Assembly (NCBI GenBank): GCA_018266835.1
Contig: JAFDZP010000002.1
Location: 510,419-574,418 of the forward strand
Source: Bacteroidota bacterium
GTDB lineage: Bacteria > Bacteroidota > Ignavibacteria > Tepidaquicellales > Tepidaquicellaceae
Length of the DNA stretch: 64,000 bases
Reading direction: 5' to 3'
The translations under genes were made by a program, and so were the position numbers. Below the pieces are notes generated by a model. It was not told the DNA's origin. It was given only the letters and a program-made list of their open reading frames with translations, and made no database searches. The stretch's first letter is position 1, and each line of letters starts with the position of its first letter. Below are positions 1 to 8,622 of the stretch, piece after piece.

Positions 1-929
1 TCCGGCGAAAGACCTACATCTGCCGTATTCAAATGAGTATGAATTTCATCCCATGATAAATATCCGGTAAACTTAACATTGTCATGAAGATTTAACTCTC
101 TATATATTTTTTTCAGCTCTTTAATGTAAGGACTGCGTTCGATATTATCAGGTCCTATAAGACAACAATAAAAATCTGTGAAATTTTTTTCAGTTATTAA
201 ATAGTGACACGCTTTTAAAATTACATCAACTCCGTCATCCTCTCCCATCATTCCAAAAAATATAAGCAAATTATTTCTACCCTGTTTTAAATTAACATCA
301 GGAGCAAAATCTAACCTGTTATCAAGTTCCGGTGCGTTTCTTACTATAAATATTTTAGCAGGATTTATTCTGTATTTTTCAATCAAATATTCTTTATATG
401 ACTGATTGGTGACAACAATGTAATCTGTAAATTTCAAATTCAATTTTTCTACAAACGATAATAATCCTATCAGAAAATTTTTAACAGAAGATTTCTTATT
501 TGTATATTTAGATTCAAATGCATTTACAAACAAATCATGAACATCAAAGATATACTTAGCTCCGAATGGTTTAAAGAAAATAAAAATCAAAAAAAATAAA
601 TCAGGAGGATTTGCTGAATGGAACACATTTACTCTTTTATTAAAATTGATTTTTAAAACTAAAACAAATGTTCTCGCAAGATAATTTAAATACTCTATAA
701 AGTATGAAATAAATCCGGTTCCTGTTACAAGTTGCTTATATCTGTAAATCCAAATGTCATCAATTACAACAAAATTTTCTTTATCGCTTTTGGCATCTTT
801 GGGTGAAATTATGCTTACATCAAATCCCATCTCCTTCACAGCTTTTGCCTCTTTCCAGACACGCTGATCATCGGGTACGGAGCAATTTTCTACAACTAAA
901 AGTACGTGTTTACCAGGAGAGTCCGGCAT
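1..929 (-). CDS. Glycosyltransferase family 4, partial (C-terminus off the left edge)
   Basis: Open reading frame from ATG at 929 to the left edge, 309 codons without a stop, so the 3' part of the gene is missing. It begins with a typical GT4 N-terminus (ENCSVPDDQRVWKEA near residues 14-28), contains a DVHDLF segment in the acceptor half, then a donor-half FIVRNAP motif (residues near 200) and ends at ADVGLSP, where the nucleotide-sugar-binding E-rich loop would follow. Such GT-B enzymes move a sugar from a nucleotide donor to a lipid-linked glycan at the inner face of the cytoplasmic membrane. Its start lies 20 bases inside the preceding algD-like gene, so it is the last visible gene of the polysaccharide operon. 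Donor and linkage cannot be told from sequence. Confidence 0.85.
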   Translation of the reverse strand, partial: MPDSPGKHVLLVVENCSVPDDQRVWKEAKAVKEMGFDVSIISPKDAKSDKENFVVIDDIWIYRYKQLVTGTGFISYFIEYLNYLARTFVLVLKINFNKRVNVFHSANPPDLFFLIFIFFKPFGAKYIFDVHDLFVNAFESKYTNKKSSVKNFLIGLLSFVEKLNLKFTDYIVVTNQSYKEYLIEKYRINPAKIFIVRNAPELDNRLDFAPDVNLKQGRNNLLIFFGMMGEDDGVDVILKACHYLITEKNFTDFYCCLIGPDNIERSPYIKELKKIYRELNLHDNVKFTGYLSWDEIHTHLNTADVGLSP

Positions 930-2217
930 AGTTATCTTTTGTTCTCAGACTTTTATCGATACGAACCAAATCTATAATAAATTTATTTTTTAGTTTTGCC
1001 AGATCTTTAAGGGCTATCAATTCCTGATTAGCAATAACAACTATATCAACTTCATCAATTAATTCCTTGTAAGATGAAATTAAATAATCTGATATTACAG
1101 GAAGCTCTTTAAAAAGAAATTCTTTATTTGCTCCGATTACTTTTTCTAAATCCAGATTCGGGTCATATATCTTCACATTGTATTTTTTATGAAGAAGTTT
1201 TTTTACCAGACTTACATAAGGACTATTTCTTACATCATCCGTTCCTGCTTTGAATGTGATTCCAAGAAATCCAATATTTTTCTTTTTAGCCCTTTCAATA
1301 AGTTTAAATGCTCTATCAATATTTTCATCATTTGAATTCGAAATGCTTTTCAGCAAAGGTATATTTAAGGAATTTTTTTCTGCTATACTTTGCAGCGCTT
1401 GTAAATCTTTAGGAAGACATGACCCGCCGTATGAAAACCCCGGCTTCAGATAAACATCAGAAATATTTAATTTTGTATCCTTTACGAATAACTCCATAAA
1501 ATTCTGCGAATCCATATCCAAAGATGAGCATATAATACCTATTTCATTTGCAAAACTCACTTTAAGCGCGTGGAAAGAATTATTTACAAATTTTATAAGT
1601 TCAGCATTTTTTGTATCTGTAAAAATGACTTCGGCATTTACACTTTTATAAATGGAAGCTAAAGTTTCCATTGCTGAAGAGTTTGAACCACCAATTAAAG
1701 AATATGGAGGATTATAATAATCCTTAACGGCAGAACCTTCTCTTAAAAACTCAGGATTTGAAAGTACTGAAAAATCTTTATCAACAATTTTCTTCGAACA
1801 GTCTGCAATAATTTTTTCAATCTTTGATATTGTTCCCGGAGGAATTGAAGACCTGACAGAGACAATATGAAAATTTTTTTTAATTTTAAGAGCCGCTCCT
1901 ATTTGCTCTGCAACTTTAAATATATGTGAGAGATCTAAATTTCCATCTTCACCCGGCGGAGTTCCAACGCAAATAATAGAGACTTCTGAATTCTTTACCG
2001 CGTACTCATAATCATTCATTGCAATTATTCTCTTCTCAGCAACACCTTCCCTGATAATTTCATGAAGACCTTTTTCCAATACAGTTGCGTTACCGGATTC
2101 AAGCAAAGTTAGTTTACTTTCATTTGAATCAACTCCAATTACAAAGTGCCCATCTGCAGCAAGACATCCAAGGCTTACGCATCCAACATAACCAATTCCA
2201 AATACAGAAATATTCAT
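910..2217 (-). CDS. algD: GDP-mannose 6-dehydrogenase (AlgD-like; UDP-glucose/GDP-mannose dehydrogenase family)
   Basis: NAD-dependent four-electron oxidation of a nucleotide hexose to the uronate. The Rossmann start MNISVFGIGYVGCVSLGCLA, the NPEFLREG motif (about residue 155) and the catalytic cysteine in GGSCLPKD (about residue 266) define the family. GGSCLPKD, the FKAGTDD segment, GANKE and the C-terminal Leu-Ser-Trp resemble Pseudomonas AlgD (remembered sequence) more than UDP-glucose dehydrogenase, which usually has GGSCFPKD. GDP-mannose is therefore the favoured substrate, giving GDP-mannuronic acid. This also fits the gmd gene in the same operon, which uses GDP-mannose. Length 435 residues is normal. 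The ATG shares one base with the stop of asnB, suggesting translational coupling. UDP-glucose dehydrogenase remains possible. Confidence 0.85.
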   Translation of the reverse strand: MNISVFGIGYVGCVSLGCLAADGHFVIGVDSNESKLTLLESGNATVLEKGLHEIIREGVAEKRIIAMNDYEYAVKNSEVSIICVGTPPGEDGNLDLSHIFKVAEQIGAALKIKKNFHIVSVRSSIPPGTISKIEKIIADCSKKIVDKDFSVLSNPEFLREGSAVKDYYNPPYSLIGGSNSSAMETLASIYKSVNAEVIFTDTKNAELIKFVNNSFHALKVSFANEIGIICSSLDMDSQNFMELFVKDTKLNISDVYLKPGFSYGGSCLPKDLQALQSIAEKNSLNIPLLKSISNSNDENIDRAFKLIERAKKKNIGFLGITFKAGTDDVRNSPYVSLVKKLLHKKYNVKIYDPNLDLEKVIGANKEFLFKELPVISDYLISSYKELIDEVDIVVIANQELIALKDLAKLKNKFIIDLVRIDKSLRTKDNYAGLSW

Positions 2218-4097
2218 TAATTGTTCAAATAATTTTCAAAAAAAGTTTTGTACCACGTTTCAAAAGAAAGTAATGCAAAAATATGGCGTAAATAATTTTT
2301 CTTTCCTGACTTATGCAAATCTATCATCTCATTCAAATAGTTAAGATTAAAAAAATTCCTGCTGGCTGAATCCTTATCGTTAAACATTTCCTTTGCGTCA
2401 TCGGCAAAACTTCCCTGCAGCCATTCATCCATAGGTGTCTCAAATCCTTTTTTCTTTCTGTTAATAATTTCAGGCGGTAACCATTTTTCGGCAGATTTCT
2501 TGTGAATATACTTATGCTTATTTCCTTTCAATTTGAAATTTGAAGGGAGTGTTTCTAAAAAAGCAATTAATTCTTTATCCAGATATGGTACCCGCATTTC
2601 AAGTGAGTTAGCCATAGTCATTTTATCTCCAAACATTAATAAGTCATCCGATAATTTCATTCGTGTATCTATATACAGTATTTTTGAGAGTGAATCTTCA
2701 AGTTTTTCAGTTCTTGAATATAAAGGTTTCAGCAAATCAATATCTTCATTTGATATTTTTTCTTTTACATCATCTTTTAATAGTTTTGCTTTCTGTTCCG
2801 GTGTGAATATAGTATATATTGCAAGAAACCTATCTATCTCATTTGTAAATTGAGAAGCATAGGATGCCCTTTTCAATCTTTCATTGCGAGGAAGAATATC
2901 GGAAATTAAATTTAACGGTAAAAGATTTAACAAAGATTGATATTTGCTCATCTTACTTTCACCATAATATCTTTTATATCCTGCTAATGGCTCATCGGCA
3001 CCTTGTCCCGCTAAAACGACCTTCACATTTTTAGAAGCTAATTGAGATAGATAATATAAAGCCGGTACCGTAGTTTCTGCGATCGGTTCTTCCAGATAAT
3101 AAAATGATTTCTGAAAAAAATTCAAATACTCCTCTTTGGATAATGTCCTTGTGTGTTGTTTTGAATTCAAAGCAACAGCGGTTCTATTCGCATCCTCAAT
3201 CTCATTATAATTTCCTCTTCCTGAAAAACCTATAGTGTAAGTATTAAACTTATCATCATAATTTTCCTTCATGAAGTGACCGAGCACTGCAGAATCAATT
3301 CCACCGCTTAAAAATAACCCAACAGGAACATCACTTGTTAGTTGCCTGCTAATTGATTTTTCAAGTAAACTTGAATACTCTTCTATAGCATCGGCCTCTT
3401 TAATATTTTTATTTGTTACAGGATAACTCTTATCAAAACTATCTAAATTATACTTTCCATTCAGATAATATTCGAGGTATTCACCCGGCTTAAGCTTAAA
3501 AATATTTTTAAAAAGAGTTTGCGGTGAAGGATTATACCTGTATGTCAAAAAGCTGTTGAATGCAGTGTAATCAAGCTCTGCTTTGTAATTTTTATTTTCA
3601 AGTATTGCCTTTATTTCAGAAGCAAAAGTAATTCCATTTGTTGTGAAAGAATAATACAATGGCTTCACTCCGAAATTATCTCTTGCCAGAATTATTTTTT
3701 TTTCATTCTTATCATAGATGGCAAATGCAAACATACCGTTTAGTTTGTTAAATCCTGCCGTACCATATTTTTGATAAATGTTTAAAATCGTTTCTGTATC
3801 TGACTGCGTATTAAATTTAAACCCTATTGATAAAAGCTCTTTTCTCAACTCCTTGAAATTGTATATCTCACCATTGAAAACAATTACTAAATTTTCTTCA
3901 ACATTATGCATGGGCTGCTTGCCTGATACTAAATCAATAATGCTTAAACGTCTGTGAACTAATCCTACACCTGATTCTTTCTCAAAATAAATTCCTTTAT
4001 CATCAGGTCCTCTGCGTTTAATTACCTCAGACATTTTTTCCAGCAATTCTACATTAAGATTTCTTGAAATATCTATCACTCCTGCAATACCGCACAT
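2217..4097 (-). CDS. asnB: Asparagine synthetase, glutamine-hydrolysing (AsnB family)
   Basis: Class II glutamine amidotransferase joined to an asparagine synthase domain, 626 residues, the normal length. The mature N-terminus begins with the catalytic Cys2 (MCGIAGVID). RRGPDDKG, RRLSIIDL and NGEIYNF mark the glutaminase half, and the ATP pyrophosphatase loop LSGGIDSAV lies near residue 262. In metabolism it amidates aspartate. Inside polysaccharide loci, relatives (WbpS, WbtH type) are known to amidate uronic acids, and here the next gene makes a nucleotide-linked uronic acid. It overlaps the acetyltransferase gene upstream and the dehydrogenase downstream by one base each. Whether it acts on aspartate or on a sugar cannot be decided from sequence. 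Confidence 0.9.
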   Translation of the reverse strand: MCGIAGVIDISRNLNVELLEKMSEVIKRRGPDDKGIYFEKESGVGLVHRRLSIIDLVSGKQPMHNVEENLVIVFNGEIYNFKELRKELLSIGFKFNTQSDTETILNIYQKYGTAGFNKLNGMFAFAIYDKNEKKIILARDNFGVKPLYYSFTTNGITFASEIKAILENKNYKAELDYTAFNSFLTYRYNPSPQTLFKNIFKLKPGEYLEYYLNGKYNLDSFDKSYPVTNKNIKEADAIEEYSSLLEKSISRQLTSDVPVGLFLSGGIDSAVLGHFMKENYDDKFNTYTIGFSGRGNYNEIEDANRTAVALNSKQHTRTLSKEEYLNFFQKSFYYLEEPIAETTVPALYYLSQLASKNVKVVLAGQGADEPLAGYKRYYGESKMSKYQSLLNLLPLNLISDILPRNERLKRASYASQFTNEIDRFLAIYTIFTPEQKAKLLKDDVKEKISNEDIDLLKPLYSRTEKLEDSLSKILYIDTRMKLSDDLLMFGDKMTMANSLEMRVPYLDKELIAFLETLPSNFKLKGNKHKYIHKKSAEKWLPPEIINRKKKGFETPMDEWLQGSFADDAKEMFNDKDSASRNFFNLNYLNEMIDLHKSGKKNYLRHIFALLSFETWYKTFFENYLNN

Positions 4098-4609
4098 TAT
4101 TTTCTTACCCTAATTAACTTAGCGGGATTTCCTGCAACAACACAATTTGCTTCAACATCTTTTGTAACAACGGAACCTGCGCCTATAACTGCACCGGAAC
4201 AAATTTTAATACCGGGAAGAATTACTGCTCGTGCACCGATCCATACATTATCTTCAATAATGGTCTGTGGATAATGCCTTACACCCTGCATTACCATAGG
4301 TACATTAATATCTTTTATATTATGACCGTAATTCATAATCATTACATAAGGTGCAATCATGACATTGCTTCCAATCTTACAATTTCTTATCCAGCAATTT
4401 TCGTTTATCTGCGAGTTGTCTCCGACTTCTATATCTCTCCCATCACCCCAGAAAATTGAACTTTCAATGGTTACATTATTGCCGACTGATTTCATAAAGC
4501 CTTTTGCAAAAAAAACTCTCACCGAATTAAATAATTTTCCCAACGGAAAATTCGAATTCGGAAGATGTTTCCCAATGAGATAATATAAAAATCTGAAAAT
4601 GGTTTTCAT
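4097..4609 (-). CDS. Hexapeptide-repeat acyltransferase (WcaF/maltose O-acetyltransferase-like)
   Basis: A 170-residue left-handed beta-helix transferase. Repeats of the [LIV]-G-x4 type run from about residue 45, and the C-terminal half has the signature PQTIIEDNVWIGARAVILPG followed by GAGSVVTKDV and GNPAKLIR, diagnostic of the WcaF/LacA/NodL family that uses acetyl-CoA. The likely role is O-acetylation of a sugar residue of the polysaccharide in the cytoplasm. The N-terminal 40 residues are an extra basic segment that may contact the membrane. It sits between the methyltransferase (no intergenic space) and asnB (one-base overlap), so it belongs to the same operon. Confidence 0.85.
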   Translation of the reverse strand: MKTIFRFLYYLIGKHLPNSNFPLGKLFNSVRVFFAKGFMKSVGNNVTIESSIFWGDGRDIEVGDNSQINENCWIRNCKIGSNVMIAPYVMIMNYGHNIKDINVPMVMQGVRHYPQTIIEDNVWIGARAVILPGIKICSGAVIGAGSVVTKDVEANCVVAGNPAKLIRVRK

Positions 4610-5359
4610 TTATTTTTCAGCAGTGACAAATATTTTATATCCTGATTGCTTAAAATTACTTTCTAGAAACAGTATAACAGGATACAAAGGTAATAGTGTC
4701 AGGTAAGCAAATATTCCGAATTTCTCTGAAAGCTTCTCGTAAAGAATTCCAAATCTTGAACCTATGATATAGTTAGCCTGCACATTTTTAAATCCCGTTT
4801 TCTCAAGTTTCATTATGATTCCATCTACATCGTATAACTGCGCGCAGTAACAATCCTGTATATGTTTCTTTTTATAATCATCTGAAATATATTTTGAATT
4901 TAAGCTGTCAACAGTAGCTGCTAGTATTCCACCGGGTTTAAGTACCCTGTACATTTCTTCAAAAGCGGTCACATCATTATAAAGATGTTCAAACACACAA
5001 ACACTTATTACTTTGTCAAAACTTTCTGATTTAAAACTTAATGCCTCAGCACTTTCAGCAACAAATTTAATTCCGGTGTATTTATTTTGAGCAATCCGCA
5101 GGTGCTCTTGATAAGGTTCTATTCCAACAATGGTACCGCATTTTTTAGAAAAATAATTTGTCCAGTATCCATCACCGCTTCCGATATCTAGTACATTGTC
5201 AGATTTTTTTAAAGAAGCTCCGCTTAATATGCAATTTATCTCAACTTTTCTGCATGCATTAATTTTCTTAACAAAAACATTTATGAAGTGAATGCTTTTG
5301 AAATAATTAATTATCTTTCTATAAGCAGAGTTGTGCGGTATTAATACTTCAGCCTGCAT
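4610..5359 (-). CDS. Class I SAM-dependent methyltransferase
   Basis: A 249-residue methyltransferase of the Methyltransf_11 type. Motif I is NVLDIGSGDGYW (about residue 57), followed by the acidic end of beta-2 in VGIEP, and the post-II region SFDKVISVCVFEHL. The enzyme binds S-adenosylmethionine and probably methylates a hydroxyl or carboxyl of a sugar of the glycan, judged only from its place in the operon. The C-terminus has a hydrophobic stretch (FAYLTLLPLYPVILFLES) that could tether it to the membrane, where lipid-linked intermediates lie. It directly abuts the next gene. Confidence 0.8.
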   Translation of the reverse strand: MQAEVLIPHNSAYRKIINYFKSIHFINVFVKKINACRKVEINCILSGASLKKSDNVLDIGSGDGYWTNYFSKKCGTIVGIEPYQEHLRIAQNKYTGIKFVAESAEALSFKSESFDKVISVCVFEHLYNDVTAFEEMYRVLKPGGILAATVDSLNSKYISDDYKKKHIQDCYCAQLYDVDGIIMKLEKTGFKNVQANYIIGSRFGILYEKLSEKFGIFAYLTLLPLYPVILFLESNFKQSGYKIFVTAEK

Positions 5360-5360
5360 T

Positions 5361-6521
5361 TTAATATAAATGAGCTAATGCCAGATACATTGGTGCATTC
5401 ACCCATCTATCCATCGGGGTTTTATAAGTAAATAATTTCGTTTTCATGAAATTGTAATAACCATTCTTGTTCCAAAGTACAGAATCTATTTTATCAAATG
5501 TTCTCTTAATATAATCATCATCTATATAATTTAATTTTTTAAGATAAAAAAGAGTTTGAATTGCCTGCGCACAATTCTGTCCATCAATTGGGTATATATT
5601 GCTGTTATAATATTTTGGTAAACCTTGTTCAGTAAACAGATTTTTCAGATAATATTTAATTCCTCTTTTCAATAGATCTTTAACTACATCTATTCCATTT
5701 TGTTGAGCAATAATCAACCCTTCTAAAATATAACCTGTGTGAAAACCGTCAATGAAATTTGCTGTAGAATCAGCTGAATAATACCAGGAACTGTTACTAT
5801 TTTGCCCGGTTTTCAAAAACTCAATTGTTTTATATATTAAATCATCATACTCGTTAGTGTTAAATGTTTTTTTATACCGTGATAAAAATCCTCCCATCAG
5901 TGCATTTACATTGTATATAGGACTTTCTAAATTTTTCCAGTAATTCCATATAACAGTATTTTCATTTTCTGTATATTTTAAATCTTTAAGTATGTAACTT
6001 AACCCCTCATCAACTACATTTTTTATTTCTAAACATTTTTTTGATTCATTCTTACTTAATAACGATTCATAATAATCAAGTAATGCATTAACGGCATTAA
6101 CGGTTTGAAACAAGTTAGGAGTATTTATATCAGCCTGAACAAATCGTGTTGTAAAATGAAATTTTAATCCCCAGCCAATTCCTGAATTTTGTTTAATACT
6201 TAAGTTTTTCAATAGTACAAAATATTCTAATGCCTTAATTAAGTATTTTTCATCTTTTGTTTTACTATAAAGTATTGATGATGCAGAGAGTAAATCTGAT
6301 ACTGATTTGGTGTGAATTAATTTTTTGATCCCAAATAAACCTCTTACATTAAACGGAAATAATCTTATTGACTGAAGCCAGATTCTCTCTAAAAATTTAT
6401 TACCTAGAAATAATTTTTTAAGTGGAGTATTTAATCCGTCATAAGGATCATAAGATAATAATCTGTTTTTTTCAAAATGTTTCTCAAGCGATTCCAGTCT
6501 CTGTATGATTAAACTTTTCAA
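5361..6521 (-). CDS. Polysaccharide-locus protein of unknown function, predicted alpha/alpha toroid (six-hairpin-like)
   Basis: I do not recognise an assigned function. The 386 residues carry an N-terminal YDPYDGLNTPL motif that I associate with proteins of exopolysaccharide and O-antigen loci, sometimes misnamed as delta-aminolevulinic acid dehydratase. The rest is helical with Gly/Trp-containing turns (GIGWGLKFHF near 120, FHTGYILEG near 260, GQNCAQAIQTLFYL near 320), the pattern of six-hairpin glycosidase folds. No catalytic acid pair can be assigned with confidence. Lacking a signal peptide, it is presumably cytoplasmic. It lies one base from the methyltransferase gene and 4 bases from the glycosyltransferase gene, so it is an operon member. 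Confidence 0.6.
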   Translation of the reverse strand: MKSLIIQRLESLEKHFEKNRLLSYDPYDGLNTPLKKLFLGNKFLERIWLQSIRLFPFNVRGLFGIKKLIHTKSVSDLLSASSILYSKTKDEKYLIKALEYFVLLKNLSIKQNSGIGWGLKFHFTTRFVQADINTPNLFQTVNAVNALLDYYESLLSKNESKKCLEIKNVVDEGLSYILKDLKYTENENTVIWNYWKNLESPIYNVNALMGGFLSRYKKTFNTNEYDDLIYKTIEFLKTGQNSNSSWYYSADSTANFIDGFHTGYILEGLIIAQQNGIDVVKDLLKRGIKYYLKNLFTEQGLPKYYNSNIYPIDGQNCAQAIQTLFYLKKLNYIDDDYIKRTFDKIDSVLWNKNGYYNFMKTKLFTYKTPMDRWVNAPMYLALAHLY

Positions 6522-6525
6522 ACAA

Positions 6526-7665
6526 TCAGTTAACTTCTGAAATTACTTTCCGAAGAATGCTCTGGTAAGAGAACTTTTGATTAAATTCAGAATTAACTTT
6601 CCTATCATAACTAATATTATTCAATTCCGGAAGTAATTTTTTTAACTCATCAAAATCATTATAATATAATCCTGTCTTATTTTTTTCCACAAGATGCTCA
6701 AGGGTAGAGTCGTATGGTACAATCGGGAATAAACCTGTTCCCATAGACTGCTGAATGGAAATTGTCGGAGCAAACCATAAAGAAAAATCAGCAGCATTGA
6801 AGAGTTTGTTATTTTCTTCCGCTGTTGTAAACTTGTGTAAAATAAGTCTGTCTCCCAAGTTCAATTTTTTCAAATTTTCTTCAACTTTCCTAGAATACTC
6901 AGTATCTGAAAATCCGGCAAGTAGGTATATATAATTAGAATTATTTTTCAAGAACTCAACAACCTGTTCAATCCAGTATTCAAAAAGTTTGCCGGGATAA
7001 ATCCGGCTTATTGTCATAATTAATTTTTCATCATCTTTAATCCCAAATTGTTTACGGCATTCTGTTCTAAATTCATTCGAATAAAAATACTTATTGTTAT
7101 CAAATCCTAATCCATACATTCTCAATTTATCTTCTATATTATTTTTAGAGATACCTTTAAGAATTGAAGATGTCTCGGGTGTATTAGATAAAATTAAATC
7201 CGAACGTTCAAAAACTTTGTTGTACCATTTAGCTTTTAATAGACGGAAAATTAATTTATTGCCCTTTGTTCCCTTTGCTTTTGAAACTCTGTTCTCTATA
7301 GTAGTATCACTGAAAACAGATACAACTTTTGCATTAGGGTTAATATATTTCATTAAAAAATAAGGAGCGCCAGAGCCGGGCAAAATTAAAAAAACTAAAT
7401 CAGGATTATAATTACTAAAAAATTCAGTTAAGTCCTCCTTAGGATAAAATGTATTTTTTATCCTGGTGAGTTTTTTAATTCGTCTTACTTCAAAATTATT
7501 AAATGAATCATCATATCTTTTTTTTAAATCAAGGTTACTTCTGTTAGTAGCTATTACTTTCACTTCATAATTCATTGAAGTCAATACTTCAGCAAATTGG
7601 ACTTCCTGATATCCGACACTATTCTCAAAGAAAGAACTTATTATGAGAATTTTTTTAATCAACAT
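6526..7665 (-). CDS. Glycosyltransferase family 4/1-like
   Basis: A 379-residue GT-B fold glycosyltransferase. The N-terminal domain begins IKKILIISSFFENSVGYQE, with the loop typical of GT4 acceptor domains. The C-terminal donor domain starts at KLIMTISRIYPGKLFEYWI (about residue 215) and includes the LLAGFSD strand and a GTGLFPIVPYDSTLEHLVE segment, the usual position of the nucleotide-sugar-binding acidic loop, although the classic EGFG sequence is replaced. It should add one sugar to the lipid-linked repeat unit on the cytoplasmic side. It directly abuts the LpxD-like gene (stop and start back to back). Substrate unknown. Confidence 0.8.
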   Translation of the reverse strand: MLIKKILIISSFFENSVGYQEVQFAEVLTSMNYEVKVIATNRSNLDLKKRYDDSFNNFEVRRIKKLTRIKNTFYPKEDLTEFFSNYNPDLVFLILPGSGAPYFLMKYINPNAKVVSVFSDTTIENRVSKAKGTKGNKLIFRLLKAKWYNKVFERSDLILSNTPETSSILKGISKNNIEDKLRMYGLGFDNNKYFYSNEFRTECRKQFGIKDDEKLIMTISRIYPGKLFEYWIEQVVEFLKNNSNYIYLLAGFSDTEYSRKVEENLKKLNLGDRLILHKFTTAEENNKLFNAADFSLWFAPTISIQQSMGTGLFPIVPYDSTLEHLVEKNKTGLYYNDFDELKKLLPELNNISYDRKVNSEFNQKFSYQSILRKVISEVN

Positions 7666-8622
7666 TTAATCCTCTGAAAGTAAATCTCTGAACTTATCCT
7701 GTAGTTTTTTAATGTCTGCAATCGGTCTTGCCGGATTCCCTGCCCATACTTCATCGGACGGTAAATTTTTTGTAACTACTGAGCCGAGTCCTGCATATGA
7801 ATTTTTTGCAAGAGTTAACTGATTTAATGTAGAAGATGATGGACCAAGCCAACTGTAATCTTCGATTCGCACACTGCCGCCTACCATATTATTGGCAGTG
7901 ATAATGCAATGTTTACCAATGATTGCATTGTGTCCTATATGAACAAGATTATCTATCTTAGTACCTTCTCCTATTATCGTATTTGCAAGAGCGCCTCTTA
8001 CAACCGTTGTGTTCGCACCTATATCCACGTTATCATGAATTTCAACTCCGCCAATGTGAATAAATTTTTCGTATTCATTTTTTTCATTTAGCTCATAACC
8101 AAAACCTTCTGAGCCAATGATTGTACCTGCGTTTACCGATACATTTTTTCCAATCTTAACATTATCAAAAATATAACAATGGCCGTGAATTATTGTGCCT
8201 TCATCAATTTCACTTTTTCCTATGTATGTAAAAGGACCGATATAAACATTTTTATTTATTTTCGCTTCTTTATGAATAACAGAAGAAGGGTGAATTCCAT
8301 ATTCAATCGCGGGTGAATACAATTTTTCTAAAATTCTTATCAATGTTAGCTTTGGACTCTCAACTTTTATCAGTAATTTTTCTTCTAATAATTTCCCGCT
8401 CAATTCACTATTCAGCGAACAAATTATTAAGTGTGCTTTAGTATTTTTAATTATCTGTGCAGGATTTTTTTTCCGCGGACTTATCCATACCAAAGAATTC
8501 TCATCTGCATCTGAAACAGTTTTTACATTATCAAAAGAATTATAGCTTTTGTTTCCTTCAAGCTTATAATTTTTTCCGAAACAGTCTTTTATTGATTCTA
8601 ATGTATGCATATTATTTGACAA
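7666..8622 (-). CDS. LpxD-like N-acyltransferase of the polysaccharide locus
   Basis: A 318-residue protein with the N-terminal uridine-binding-type domain of LpxD (residues 1-100) and a long left-handed beta-helix. The catalytic-type histidine pair lies in NLVHIGHNAIIG (about residue 226), and the C-terminus has GLGSVVTKNL then GNPARPIADI. LpxD normally transfers a hydroxyacyl chain to the 2-amino group of UDP-3-acyl-glucosamine. Here the gene is embedded in a polysaccharide operon and overlaps the PIG-L deacetylase gene by 11 bases. I infer that it re-acylates the amine exposed by that deacetylase rather than serving lipid A. It could instead be the cell's housekeeping LpxD; a search of the rest of the genome would tell. 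Confidence 0.75.
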   Translation of the reverse strand: MSNNMHTLESIKDCFGKNYKLEGNKSYNSFDNVKTVSDADENSLVWISPRKKNPAQIIKNTKAHLIICSLNSELSGKLLEEKLLIKVESPKLTLIRILEKLYSPAIEYGIHPSSVIHKEAKINKNVYIGPFTYIGKSEIDEGTIIHGHCYIFDNVKIGKNVSVNAGTIIGSEGFGYELNEKNEYEKFIHIGGVEIHDNVDIGANTTVVRGALANTIIGEGTKIDNLVHIGHNAIIGKHCIITANNMVGGSVRIEDYSWLGPSSSTLNQLTLAKNSYAGLGSVVTKNLPSDEVWAGNPARPIADIKKLQDKFRDLLSED

